Positions 52,953 to 64,000 of a DNA stretch of 64,000 nucleotides are shown here, one piece after another (within the stretch, counting starts at the first letter, position 1; each line of letters opens with the position of its first letter). Under the pieces are notes generated by a model, which was not told the DNA's origin, made no database searches, and worked only from the letters and a program-made list of their open reading frames with translations. A program made the translations under genes and the position numbers. The stretch is from Anisodus tanguticus (lineage: Eukaryota; Streptophyta; Magnoliopsida; Solanales; Solanaceae): contig CM067557.1 in the NCBI GenBank assembly GCA_034509755.1, positions 39,118,001-39,182,000 on the forward strand. The letters are read 5' to 3'.

Positions 52953-53725
52953 TCAATTTCTTGTAATTTTTATAATGAAATTTTTTATTATAAAACTGTA
53001 CAAATATAGATTACCAGCGAGTGGAGACTGATGCCATATTTTCCAGCGAGGCTAGCAAATAAGAGGGAATTTTTCATACCTGAATTCAGATCCGGATCCA
53101 GATCCAGATCCGTCGGGTCTATAAAAATCAGATTCAAATCCGAATCCACGGATCGGATCTGGATCCACATGTAAAAAAAATTGTCTTGCTAAGATTGTAA
53201 CCTTGCTAAGAAATTTTTTTTTGAACTGACAAACGATTTTTACTTAGCTAACATTTTACTGTGTTTCAATTTTGAAATGTTCATATGAGATATTTTGTTC
53301 GTTGTCTCGTTTTGATTCTGAGCTATTAATTGAAAATGTTGGACAATGACAATAGTTGTGGAAAATGCTGACTAGTATTTTCACAATGCAGAACTTGCAT
53401 GTGCTTGGAATCTTCACAAATGAAGTGAATATAATTTTAACTACTTGTCTATGGAGATGTTAGTTATTCACTGATATAATATTGATTTTATTATCGAAGT
53501 TACCTCTTTATTTTTTTGTTTTTGAGTTAACGCGGGATAAATTAAACTTGTTTTGAGAATTAAACTGGCCTCTTTTTGGCAAGTGGAGCTCTATACGACT
53601 TTGGAGAAGACGGCGCGTAGAATTTTGATTGAAGTACAAATGAGCCCTCGTAAAGTTTAGAGGGAGTCCAAATTGGCCCTCTATACTTTTGAGAAGTTCC
53701 AATTACGTCCTCATATTTGACTCTC
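52953..53725. other. Spacer; duplicated PPR 5' flank and AGATCC hexamer tract
   Basis: 52990-53060 resembles the PPR 5' flank at 35480-35550 (GA(T/C)TGATG(A/C)CAT(G/A)TTTTCCAG). At 53085-53166 GATCC-rich hexamers (CAGATCCGGATCCAGATCC) and their inverted copies (GGATCGGATCTGGATCC) could fold. No gene. Confidence 0.5.
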
Positions 53726-53910
53726 GGGGTTGTTTGGTTGAAAATAAGTTATCCCGATATTAGTTATTTCACCCTCTACATAGATAAAAATAACACTACA
53801 ATCTAGACATTAGTTATACCGCAATTTTATTCCACCCAAAACATAGAATAAACTCATCTCAAATTTAATCTCGAAATTGAATATCCTTTATTCCTTATAC
53901 CAAACAAGCC
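53726..53910. mobile_element. Small MITE-like element
   Basis: Imperfect inverted ends GGGGTTGTTTGGTTGAAAAT and, in reverse complement, GGCTTGTTTGGTATAAGGAA enclose about 185 bp of non-coding AT-rich DNA. The end style fits small hAT- or Harbinger-like MITEs. No clear target duplication. Confidence 0.55.
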
Positions 53911-54005
53911 TTAATGATTTGGTGTAATTATTCCTCCCCATCAACTCTATTTCAATTTTTGGGCCTTGTTCGAGGGCAAATGTTATATTTGTGCAATGAA
54001 TGTAA

Positions 54006-54745
54006 CAACAACAACATATCCAATGTAATCCCATAAAAGTGGGGTATAGAGAGGGTAGAATGTACACATACCTTACATCTACTTTGTGGGGCAGAGATGA
54101 TGTTTCCGATAGACATTCGGCTAAAGAGACGTAGCCAATACAATAATGTAAGAAAATATCAAGATATAGAACAAATGAAGTAATATCCACATAGAAATAA
54201 TGATCTATGCGATACTTAAATACTATTACTAAGAAAAGGAAGAGATGGGAAGGCTAGCCTCCTACCTCCCTCACATACAAAACTCAACTACCTACTAACC
54301 TTCTATCCTAATACTCGATCTCCGTAACTTTCTATCTACGGTCATTTCTTCAGTCAGCTGGAGATGCGACATGTCATGTCTAATCACCTCCCCAGTTCTT
54401 CTTCGGCCTACTTCTACCTCTCATAGCCCCTGCTACCGCCAATCTCTCATACCTCCTAACTGGCGCATTCACACCCCTTCTCTTCACATGCCCGAATCAT
54501 CTCAGTCGCGCTTCTCTCATCTTCTCCGCCACAGAGGTAACTCCAGCCTTATCCCGTATTACTTCATTTCTAATCATCTCTCTTCTAGTATGACCACACA
54601 TCCATCTAAGCATCCTCATCTCTGCTACCTTCATTTTCTGAACGTGTGCGTTCTTAACTGGACAACATTCTACCACATACATCAATGTTGATCTAATTAA
54701 TACTCTGTAAAACTTACCTTTTAACCTAGGCGACATGTTCTTATC
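54006..54745 (-). mobile_element. RTE-type LINE, 5' truncated, with RT C-terminus
   Basis: GCAATGAATGTAA flanks both sides (53993-54005 and 54746-54758), a perfect 13-bp duplication. In minus sense the element opens in the RT C-terminus: KGKFYRVLIRSTLMYVVECC, KMKVAEMRMLRWMCGHTRRE, MIRNEVIRDKAGVTSVAEKM (54736-54500), then after a lesion FGHVKRR and APVRRYE (to about 54400). A non-coding tail follows with CGGAAACATCATCTCTGCCC, GTAAGGTATGTGTACATTC, GGGATTACATTGGATATG and (GTT)n. This tail is the same kind as at 32396-32501. Confidence 0.9.
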
Positions 54746-54807
54746 GCAATGAATGTAAGCTCACGCTATAGTATTATTTTTCTATAAAAAAAAATGTTTA
54801 TTTTATA

Positions 54808-54944
54808 CCCATCTGTATCAAAATACTTGTCATCTTTACTATAAATATTCATCTCAAAATATATGTTATTTCCAAAAAATAAGATAAAATGAAGTAATTT
54901 TTTACATTTTACCCTTTGTAATTATTACAATAGGTAAGAGGGAG
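54808..54944. mobile_element. Possible Stowaway-like MITE
   Basis: Begins CCCATCTGTATCAAAATACT after TA and ends AAGAGGGAG before TA. The left end resembles the CTCCCTC(T/C)GTCCCAAAATA end of Stowaway MITEs, with mutations. Weak. Confidence 0.4.
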
Positions 54945-54949
54945 TACAT

Positions 54950-55880
54950 CATGGATGGAGTTGGCATAGATATATAATTATACTAAATATTTATTGAGGA
55001 GAAATAATATGGTGTAATATTTTAAGAGGGTAAAATAGTATTGTTCTTATTAATATTTTTTTAAGAGACAAATGAAAAACATGACAACTATTTTGAGATG
55101 GGGAAGAAATAATTTGGTGCTTGATCAAGTTTATATCTTAAGGAAAGAAAAGGTCTTGAGTAAGGAAGCTACAATTTGTAACTTTTTTATTGAAGCACAT
55201 ACAACCTTCATTCTAGGAATCATGGGGGTTGATTTCTCATATGCTCACTCAACTAATAGTTATTATTTCAGAAAATTACTTTTTTTGTTGAAGGATCACG
55301 AAGAAATGACTTTCTGAAATAACAACTAATCAACTCGACATCATTGTTAACATATGATTTTGGAACAATCAATAAATTACATAAAATTAACTAGAGAGGC
55401 ATAATACCCCTCCTAAAAAAACACAATGAACTAAGCACACCAATTTTGTCCCCTCTCTTTCGATTATTTGTTTGTGATTTAAAATATTTTGACACCTCAT
55501 TTTGGCCAATCTTTAATTAATTTCACTATGCTTTTCAGTCTTGAAAATTCTCCAAAAAAATAAATTTTGAATATTTTCACCAATTACCACATAATTTTGA
55601 AAATACTAGGTATTATGTTTTATAATTAAAGTAACCAGAAAAATAATTTTAATATTTCGACGTCGGTATTGATGATTGATTTTCTCTTGTAATATTTCAC
55701 CAATTACTAAATTAATTATTTTTTTATTATATGAATATTCTAGTTTTCTCAAACTAAATACGTATATTAATTCACTTGTATCGTAATATATATATGTATG
55801 CACTATTGAAAATTAATGTAGGAAAAAGAATTAAGGTAATTGGGTTGGTTACCAATTAATTCATCTACTTAAATTGGCTA
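54950..55880. other. AT-rich spacer, no gene seen
   Basis: An open frame at 55072-55317 (81 codons) has no recognisable feature and skewed AT-rich codons; I leave it as non-coding. Confidence 0.45.
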
Positions 55881-55882
55881 AG

Positions 55883-58800
55883 ACAATTCCCATTTATCTG
55901 TCAGCCCAAATCTTACACCCAACTTCGACCAAGCCCAACCGGCCACCCAAACCCAGCCCAGCTCTCCGCAGCCCACACCCATTTTATTCCCCTAAACACC
56001 ATCACCTTCACACCCCCCTTTTACTCACCAACACCCAACGGACCACCGGACAAACACCATCACCGACGTCACTGCCACCATGTCACTTTCTCCTGCTTTT
56101 CCCCATCCTTTCACCCATTTTTGCAGCCAACAAGAGTTGTCACAGCTTTGTTCAGTCGACCAAAGGTCTGCAAAAGAGAAGGACCTTGAAATCTTTTGGG
56201 TTCAAGGTTAACTCTTCAAATGACTCTCCGACTAATTGGATAAATCAGTGGATTTCCACCCCAACAGCTCCAAATGGTTACATTTCTTTCAAATCACTCT
56301 GAAAAGGTAAAAATCCATACCCCCTTTATCATCATCTCTCAAAAAACCGTCATTTTTTCCACTCTTTTCTTTGAATTCAAATTTCGAATTTTAGCTTTTA
56401 AGTTCTCAAAATCCAGCTATAAATAGAGCCCTTTGGGCTGTGTTGCATGGGACAAAAAAATCCCCTCTTTTGCTCTTCGGTTCTGGCTCGACAAAGCTGC
56501 AAAACACTTAAGCTCTTGTTCTTTTTCAATCACATAAACACAACTTCTCCGAGTGGATTTGACGATTCGAGACGACGCCTCGGTTTGCTGCCCGGAGAAG
56601 TTCAGTGAGTTCAAATTCCTCTAGTTTACTTTTATTGTTGTGTGTATTATTTAAAATGTCCAGATTAGTTCTAATTAGCTTAATAGTCTGTAAATGTGTT
56701 ATGTGCTTAATATATGATTGGGTTCTGCAAGTATTAAGTATTGTGTAATTATTAATTTCAGATATTTTGTCACTATGACTGTGTTAAATGATACCAACAT
56801 CTTACTAAGATTATATGGCTCTGATTTGGACTATAGCCGAGCCTGTTGACTTAAATATGTACATAGTCTAAGTGTGGATTGATCACCATCTTTAAGTTTA
56901 GCATGACTTGTTGCCGAGAAGAGTTGTAATGATAACTAGATAGGTGTCTTGTGATATGCATATAGTTTGGTGCTGGTTGTATGTAGAATCATTTGAGTTC
57001 CAACACATTTTATGTAGAATTATGATATGACTAGTTGAATACCCTCTGATATTAATTTGTTCAATTGTTTGGTCATGTCTAAATATGCTATGTTGAAATC
57101 CAAACCTGGCTTCATTAATGTGTGGGTTTGTTTGGAATGAAATTTGTAGTATGAATGACTAGCATATAGTTGTTTCACTTTAAGGGCTATAATATGAATG
57201 ATCATGTCCTGTATGTTTGCCTACATTTTGATGTTATCCACCTAAATCTCATGTATAGTATTGACAGAAATTTTATTAAATATGTGTTATGTGAGCTGTC
57301 CAAATGTCCCTTCGTGACTTGAAAGTAATAGAGTCTAATTTTCTTCTTTGCCTTCTCCCCAAGCATGCTTATAAATATGTATGTGAAAACCTGAATTGGT
57401 CACTCTGGATTCTTGTGTGTTTACTAGTATCATAATTGTCAGCATGTTGTAGACCAATATATTGAAACAAGTTGATGGATTGAATCCTTCTATATTTATT
57501 TTAGTTAGCCTAGAATCTTAAGTTGTTTTCTTTAAGTTTTACTTAGTAATCATGCCGACCATGCTATGATTGATTAAAAAAAATGCTCTCAGGTAACATA
57601 TAGCCTGAACATGATTATGTGTCCAGTTCATGATAGTTGTTCCTGCTTATTTAAGAGCGTCATTTTGTGACTGTTCATCTTCTCCCCTGTTAAGTGTATC
57701 TGTTGGTCATGTTATATCCTGTTTGTATAAATATCATTATATCCAACATATAAGTGCGGAAAACCCCTGCATACCTGAGATGTTGGCATTTAAATGATGA
57801 TGTGACCATTTTTGTTTCCCTTCCCATAGGAAATTGAAGTGAGAATCTGGTGTTGTATGTGTCTCTTAAGCATGTGTACAGAGTTTCTCTTGTAGTTAAG
57901 TGTTGTGCGTGAGAACCCTGCTTTGGCTATTTCTCATTCAAACCCAGGTCTGAATATGTCAAAATAAGTCTGTTTGAGTTTGGATGATGTCAACTAGGAC
58001 CATGCTAAGATAGTTGTGTTGCCATTTATTGATTCTGGGCTTGCTTGTTAAGCATAGCTGGTGAATGTTATTTGCTTTAAATCGTGTGGGATATCTCTGC
58101 ATCTTCCTTTCTGTTAAGTGTATCATATGTATATTTGGAAATATCTTGTGTATATCAACCCTTATATGTTAATTGAATATTTGAAAGTGGGCCTGGTATA
58201 TTCTCGAATCCGATTCTCTGAGTTTGGGCATGTTTTCTCCTCATTTCTCCTTGAGATAGGGCCCATAACTCCCAACAGTATAGATAGTTTTCGATTGGGC
58301 CTTTGTTGGGTTCTGTTTTTTATTTTTTATATCAACTGTTGATTGGATATATGTATATATTTTCATATTCCGTCTACTAATCATTTTCTTTTCTTTCGTT
58401 TACATGAAATGCACGGGAGCAACGAAGAGTCTTGTTATGAGACTCACCATGATTATTGTCAAACGAAGACCCACATCCACGTTCATTACATTCTCTTGCC
58501 TCAAGACTTCTAAACAAATAGGGCGGGATGACATCGTCACCCACCCTAGTCGCTTCTTTTAATTCCTCAATCCCGCCATTTTTATTTTTTTTGTTGTAAT
58601 TTAATTACTCAACTTTGTGCGATCATGGGGATACTTAGAATAATTAGGCATTGAACAGATAAATTAATAGGGTAGTTTAAAATTGGAAATCCGCCGCTAG
58701 TTTATTTATTTTAGGCTCGTCATGCATGTTTTAAAACTTTCAAAACAATTTGGTCATCCTTTTATTCACATTATCAATCATACAAATAAGGTTTTTTTAT

Positions 58801-59566
58801 TTTTTATCCGATTTACGATTTAAAATGACTTCCATATAAATCACCTCTTTGCATTACAAATAATTTGCTTTTCTCCTTACTATCAATTGCCAAAAATAGG
58901 TATTTTATGGACAATGTCATACAAATGCATGCTTTTATCCAAAAATTAACTTTACATGTATTTTATAAACAATGCCATACAAATGTATACTTTTATCAAA
59001 AAATTCAATTTGACATGTAAATAATGCCATACAAATGCATGTTTTTATCCCAAAGAATCAATTTTGCATGTATTACATAAACAATGCTATGCATACTTTT
59101 TTTTGGATTTTATGCGGGGAATTTATTTCTCCGAATCGCAATCACCTTTGCGAGATTCCTCAAAAGAGAATATAAGTGGTAAAATCTTTATGTTGTCAAA
59201 ATGCATCTTTTAATTAACTATTTGCAACATCCTTTCAATTAACTTTATACATTTGAACATGCATTTTCCCTTTGCATAATAATCAACCTAAGTTTGACCG
59301 GATAACCGTAGTTAGCGGATCTTAAAGAATGCCTAACTCCTTCCCTTTAGGATAATAAAGAACTCTTACCCGAATCTCATAGATTAGCAGACCATTAATC
59401 GGAGTTTATTTTGCAGCATTTATGTTAACATTTAGGTGCCCTAATTCACCATAGAATAATTAGGTGATAACTCCTTAAGTTTTAATTAATTTAGGAATCA
59501 CCAATACGTTGCGACCATGTTGGATCCTTCTTCCTTGCGGTTGGGGGGTTAAAAACGGGTGCGACA
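55883..59566 (+). mobile_element. Probable solo LTR of a Ty3/gypsy (Tat/Ogre-like) element
   Basis: The right end reads GGGGGGTTAAAAACGGGTGC then GACA, preceded by GGATAACCGTAGTTAGCGGA and CTAACTCCTTCCCTTTAGGA: the 3' LTR end familiar from large Solanaceae gypsy elements. A promoter TATA (CTATAAATAG, 56418-56427) and an in-family CCCAAATC/CCCAGCCCAGC-type 5' part (55900-55990) support LTR identity. No gag-pol sequence is present over 3.7 kb, so a solo LTR is likely. The right flank CCAAG (59567-59571) has only CTAAG (55878-55882) as possible partner, so the left edge is uncertain. The 142-codon Pro/His-rich frame at 55874-56302 is low complexity. Confidence 0.7.
56418..56427 (+). promoter_or_regulatory. 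TATA box of the gypsy-like LTR
   Basis: CTATAAATAG, near-consensus, about 535 bp into the LTR, where U3 would end. Confidence 0.6.
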
Positions 59567-59892
59567 CCAAGAATTGAAAACCTGTTTGATTTTTTGTTGT
59601 TCTCCATGAAGTTGAAGTTGTTGTTTGTGCAAGCATTTATTGGCTGATCATGAGGAGGTTCTGCAAAAACTTGAACTTTGACAATAGATCCATCTTTGAT
59701 ATTATAAGCAGATAAAATTTGATCACTTTTCATTTCTTTAGACTTGTGATAAATTATCATGTATTCATGTCCCCATACCCTTGTGATTATTTTCATCAAC
59801 TCTTTCACTGTACTTTTTTCTCTCACTTCAGCATAGAATTCAGAGGTTGGAGACTCGAATTTGATCCTCATGATTCTTGGTTTTCCAGCCAT
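59491..59892 (-). CDS. Ubiquitin-like-fold protein, truncated, with LTR-derived C-terminus
   Basis: The ATG at 59892 (context ACAAACAATGGCTGG) opens MAGKPRIMRIKFESPTSEFY, then AEVREKSTVKELMKIITRVW and DQILSAYNIKDGSIVKVQVF, which looks like a beta-grasp/ubiquitin-like domain of about 80 residues (strand, hairpin, helix, strand, DGSIVKV end). A poorly conserved linker with NNNFNFMENNKKSNRF follows. After SILG the frame enters the LTR at 59566 and adds GVAPVFNPPTARKKDPTWSQ and a few more residues to a stop at 59491. The original C-terminus is not found on the far side. I do not recognise the exact gene. An in-frame ATG at 59973 would add 27 residues but has no better support. Confidence 0.6.
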   Translation of the reverse strand: MAGKPRIMRIKFESPTSEFYAEVREKSTVKELMKIITRVWGHEYMIIYHKSKEMKSDQILSAYNIKDGSIVKVQVFAEPPHDQPINACTNNNFNFMENNKKSNRFSILGVAPVFNPPTARKKDPTWSQRIGDS

Positions 59893-62080
59893 TGTTTGTA
59901 CAAAATGGTAAGGAAGAATTGAAGATTTAATAATAGTTGTCTTGGAATGTTGAGAGGATATTAAAGATGTCAAGTATTAATAGGCTTTTGGAATGGGGAT
60001 TAAGGGTTTAATTAATCATGCCATTACGGTTTCTTCCTAGGTACAAATGAATATCTATCCAAATAGTATTTAAAGCATTAATACTTCACTTTATTTTATG
60101 TTATGGTTTTTATCCGTATAAGCAGAGCGCGGATTCAAGATTTTAAGTTTATAGATTTTAGATCACAATCATTTTGCTTAATGGATTCTTGATAAGTTAT
60201 TTATACATATGGAGTTAATTTCTTAACACAAATACGAAATTTGAGCCAGAGCTATTGATTGATCCATCGAACTTCTATGGAAGATCCACCCCTTATATTA
60301 TATTATATTATATATATATTATGGGATAGAGAAATCCCCGATAGAGAAAATTTCTCCTTTAATGGAGCCTACGCGATATGAATATGAATTAGTCAAATTC
60401 CAGTAGGTACCTGAAAGAAATAATCCCTTAATTATTTTCATTAATGAAATAGTATATATACAATTTACAATTTCCATAATATGGAAAATCATATTCCTAT
60501 TCTACTCCCAAACCCTATTCTATTTGTACAAGAATCCTACAATTATGATAAGTGTACAATACTAATTATATACAAAATATACAACTAAATATTTTACCAT
60601 AACAATGATATACACGGTTGCATATGGATTTCCGTGATATACATGGTATACACAAGGTATGTGTATACCGTGTATATCCTTGTATATTTTCAGTACCGAA
60701 TACCGGAAGACTATAAAAATACTCTAATATTTTCTATAACTATTAAAGCTCTCTAAATAAATAATCAATATTTAAATTGACAGAGATGCTTAATCTTTGT
60801 TAAGTATATTTTTTTCTTTCCATTTGGAAAAACATTTGTTTTTGGATTAGTAGCAACTTAATTGGATTAGATTTCGAGGACAAAGCATCATATATGCCAC
60901 GGTAAACACGAGTTAAATAACTTTTTAGTCAAAGACAATACACACGCTCTTTGGATATATCATATAATAGAAAATGATCCGACGCCTTCCTAGCAGCCGA
61001 TTAGCCTCTAATCTCTATCCAAGAATGTATAGCATAAGAAAAAAAAGTATTATTCGTACCCGATACATATATCAAAACAATGAGCATATGATTATGTGGT
61101 TTTTGTATGGTATTAATCTATTCTTCTTCAAACGCGGCGACACGTACACAACTTCAAAAGTTTGTTATATAAACACTTTGAACTAATCTAATTTCTTTTT
61201 AAAAAGTTATATATATATATATTTGGTATACTTGGAAACAAATATATGGTATATTTATTAATTATTCTAATTATGATTAAAATCTTAGTTTGCTTAATTA
61301 AATTTCAACCATTATTTTTTAATTATGACACGTGTCTCATCCAAGTAAGAACTCGGGGAAAATGGAGAGGAGCCGTATCCAAGAGAGAGGTAGCAAATAC
61401 GGTCACTCATCTACTGAGCTAGCTGAAAGAAGCAACCAAAGAGTCTGTAAAGGAAAAACCTAAACGTATTTTAAAATTCGTGCAAACTATTAATTGAAGT
61501 ACTTAGCATTCACCGCTATAATTGACGGTAATTAATTGGTGTAGCATCTATTTCAAAAAAGAATTAGCTTTTCGTAGCCTATTTGCGTTTTTTCTTACCA
61601 GATTTAATATTTCCTGACATTTTCTTATTTTTTTGTTACATATAAACACAGTTAAGTTAGTTTTTCATTTCAAACAATTAATTTTATTAAGTGCAATAAC
61701 TTCGTTGGAAATTAGCTGTTTTCAAGTAGTGGCTGTAGATCTGAATTTTGTATTTTTCTTGCTATGGATACATATTCTTCGTCAGAAACCCTTACTGACG
61801 AGCCAGATTCCGACAAGACGTAAATTTCCATCGGGTATTAGCAATTTTGTGGCAATTGTGTCCTTCTAGCCATTGATACATGTTGACATTCACCAAAATG
61901 AACATGGACCAATTGGGCTTCAAATATGTATGATAAACTGCGCCATAGTAATCGTTTTCCCTTTAGTTTTTTTGAAAATTCTCCAGATCCTTTGAGTTTT
62001 AGATTGACGAAAAGGGGCAATTTATTGGTCTATTGAAAAAAGGTTTCCTGAAATGGTTCATCAACTAAATTAGTTTAGAT
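59893..62080. other. Spacer, no further gene seen
   Basis: AT-rich. A near-palindromic tract of GTATAC/TGTATA elements lies at about 60600-60690 (GTATACACAAGGTATGTGTA). A (TAT)n run lies near 60296-60320. No long frame with recognisable content. Confidence 0.5.
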
Positions 62081-64000
62081 TAAGGGTGGCCAATGCCGTT
62101 GGCTAACGGCCATTTTAGGCCTTCCCTCCTCCCCCAACCCCCCTACCCCTTAATATTTATTTTTAACCCATAAGTTATTATATTTACACTTTAACCCAAT
62201 TTTTCAACTATAAATAACTCATTTTCTCTTCATCTTTATCACAAATCTTCCTACAATCTCTCTAATCTCTCAATATCTCTCTCTACAAGTCTACATTGTT
62301 TGCTAAATATTCAATTTTATTTATTCATTTGGAAATTGGGAGTGAAGTTGGCAACTAGCTTGAGGATCTTCCATCGAGCAAAGTTTCAATTTTCAACCTC
62401 TCGATTACACGTCGACGTTACGTCGGCGTTTGGTACATTCGTTCATTCATTAAATTATTATCGTCTGTTTATTTTATTTAGCGCACTTAATTTCATTTAC
62501 TTTAATTATTTGTTAGCATATAATTAAAATGGAAGGAATTAGAGGTATGTTTAAGGGTAAGGGTAAGACTTCTTCTAGTAGGGGCAACCAGGACAAAGGT
62601 ACTTCTTCTAGTCATCTTATTCCTACACAGGATGATTTTGTTGATACTCAACATTTTCCTACAATACCATTAGATTTAGACGAGGAGTTGTTTTCTGGAA
62701 CTCAAGAAGACTTTAATTTTGACGATGATCTAGACGATACACCCACTAATGTTGATGACAACACACCCACTAGTGCACCTTCAACTGAAATACCTCCTAT
62801 TCCCCCTAGTATGAGACGAGGTCCAGCAAAACGACCATTAAAATCAGATGCATGGACATTTTTTGTTAGGGACGTAGAGAATCAAGTAGCTATATGTAAA
62901 ATTTGTAAAAATGTTTTAAAATTTAAAATAGGAAAAGGTCACGGTGGGACTGGGGGTTTAATTAGACACGTAGTAAGTGCTCATCCAGCTAGGTATGCCC
63001 AATACCAGGCTTCAAAATTGGGTGCGCAAACGCCCGCTCCATCGGGACAAGGTTCACATACCGATATTGTCCCGGACCAAGTACATGGTCAAATTAACCC
63101 TATGACGGGGGGAATTGTAGGCTCTAAATACAATAAACATAGAGATAGGGAAGCAATTTCAAAATTAGTTGTTTGTGAGGGTTTGCCCTTTTCATTTCCT
63201 TCATCTCCCGGTTTTATTCATTACATTAGAGATATATATAATCCTCGCTTTTAACGGTTTTCCTAGATCAACTGTTAAGAGAGATGTATTTAAATTCGCG
63301 CATGAATATCAACAATATTTGCGTTTTTCATTATATCATTTTAATGGCAAAGTATGTATCACTTCTGATATAGGTCGTAGTACTAACGGCCATGATTATT
63401 TAACTGTAACTTGTCATTGGATAGATTATAAATGGTCTATGCAAAAACGTATTTTAGCGTATAGATATATAGATGATAGGCACACTGATACTTTTATTGC
63501 AGATAATATTTATCAAGTGTGCCATTATTACGGAATAACCGATAAAATTATGACTATTACATTAGATAACGCTTCTTCTAACAATTACGCAATTACAATT
63601 TTAAAAAATAGTTTAACTCCATCTTTTTCAGATCATTTTCATATAAAAATGCGCGTGCCATATTTATAACTTAATTGTAAAGTATGGTCTATCACTTTTT
63701 GAAGACATTCTTAGTAAAATACAATTTGCTATAAACTTTATTTTTAAAAGTAATAAAGTACAACGTAGAAAAGAATATAAAAAAACTTGTCACGATTGTG
63801 CACTACCTTATAGAAAAATTCCACAAGAAGTATCTACTAGGTGGAATTCTTTATACGAGCAACTACTTGTTGCTTATGACTATAGAAAACCTATAACTTT
63901 ATTTTTTTAACTCTCATAATAAAAATCCAGCTGATATGATTTTAGATAGTGATTGGGTAAAAATTTCCGAACTTATTGTATTTTTAGAGAATTTTTTTCA
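62081..64000 (+). mobile_element. GC-capped hAT, copy 4, 5' cap deleted, runs off the window
   Basis: Left end TAAGGGTGGCCAATG at 62081, then the text goes straight to GGCTAACGGCCATTTTAGGC and the shared leader (CCCCAACCCCCCTACCCCTT, 62131-62150; CTCTACAAGTCTACATTG, 62282-62299). About 250 bp of GC cap present in copies 1 and 3 are missing. The right end is outside the window, so no duplication can be checked; GTTTAGAT (62073-62080) would be the left one. Confidence 0.88.
62529..64000 (+). pseudogene. GC-capped hAT copy 4 transposase, least decayed N-terminal half
   Basis: Open from MEGIRGMFKGKGKTSSSRGN at 62529 for 241 codons: an acidic region (DLDEELFSGTQEDFNFDDDL), PSMRRGPAKRPLKSDAWTFF, an intact BED finger CKICKNVLKFKIGKGHGGTG then LIRHVVSAH, and GLPFSFPSSPGFIHYIRDIY. 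A frame change near 63245 leads to PRSTVKRDVFKFAHEYQQYL, CITSDIGRSTNGHDYLTVTC (RNase H-like Asp), SMQKRILAYRYIDDRHTDTF and MTITLDNASSNNYAITILKN. Another one-base change near 63645 leads to VPYL against CHIYNL; then YRKIPQEVSTRWNSLYEQLL and a stop at 63908. The rest, including hATC, is beyond the window. With copy 3 it forms a second subfamily. Confidence 0.9.

Noticed and set aside
54371..54691. 106-codon plus-strand frame
   Set aside because: Antisense shadow of the RTE LINE reverse transcriptase remnant.
55874..56302. 142-codon Pro/His/Ser-rich open frame
   Set aside because: Low-complexity composition in the C-rich 5' part of the gypsy-like LTR; no domain, and a normal LTR explains it.
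1..64000. Endogenous pararetrovirus or other viral insert
   Set aside because: All RT, integrase and RNase H pieces follow copia or LINE order; no coat or movement protein motif seen.
1..64000. CRISPR array, operons or bacterial genes
   Set aside because: No regularly spaced identical repeats; gene structure and repeats are those of a plant nuclear genome.

Overview
This window looks like gene-poor, repeat-rich nuclear DNA of a flowering plant. The clues are Ty1/copia retrotransposons, BED-finger hAT transposons, Au-type SINEs, an RTE-type LINE fragment, a P-class PPR gene, a WNK kinase, a fasciclin-like arabinogalactan gene and a receptor-like protein. The SINE/RTE tails ending in GTT repeats and the style of the gypsy LTR end suggest a Solanaceae-like eudicot; that assignment is inference from remembered families, not a search. 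There is no bacterial, organellar or viral gene organisation and no CRISPR.

Layout. 1-9.2 kb: copia element A, cut in its integrase/RT linker by complete copia element B (1269-7876, two LTRs). 9.2-12.26 kb: AT-rich spacer with an Au SINE relic. 12264-17116: copia element C (CATAG on both sides), mostly deleted and split by an RICESLEEPER/Ac-like hAT (12922-16589, perfect 8-bp duplication). 17.3-18.6 kb: fasciclin-like gene broken by an LTR-like insertion and a frameshift. 19.4-19.97 kb: dimeric SINE. 20.5-31.2 kb: three copies of one hAT family with unusual GC-rich ends; copy 3 sits inside copy 2. 32-38.5 kb: the only island with intact or nearly intact genes: an intact PPR gene (minus strand) and a WNK kinase (plus strand) in divergent orientation, with a long-inverted-repeat element and a SINE in the space between. 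41.6-46.4 kb: receptor-like-protein pseudogene, receptor-kinase remnant, LINE remnant. 46.6-53.06 kb: decayed duplicate of the PPR region, split by an LTR-less copia fragment. 53.7-55 kb: MITE-like repeats and an RTE LINE tail. About 55.88-59.57 kb: probable solo gypsy (Tat/Ogre-like) LTR that truncates a ubiquitin-like gene. 62.08 kb to the end: fourth hAT copy, running off the window.

The genes do not form a pathway or operon. The logic of the window is a layered history of insertions, readable from target-site duplications: I could pair these for one hAT in copia C, for copy 1, copy 2 and copy 3 of the GC-capped hAT, for copia B and C, for a 171-bp MITE and for several SINE/LINE copies. 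The only clearly intact long gene is the PPR gene (33598-35421). I saw no convincing new biological system; the best leads are the GC-capped hAT family, two SINE dimers each within a single duplication, a copia with TA...TA LTR ends, and a ubiquitin-like gene whose C-terminus now comes from an LTR.
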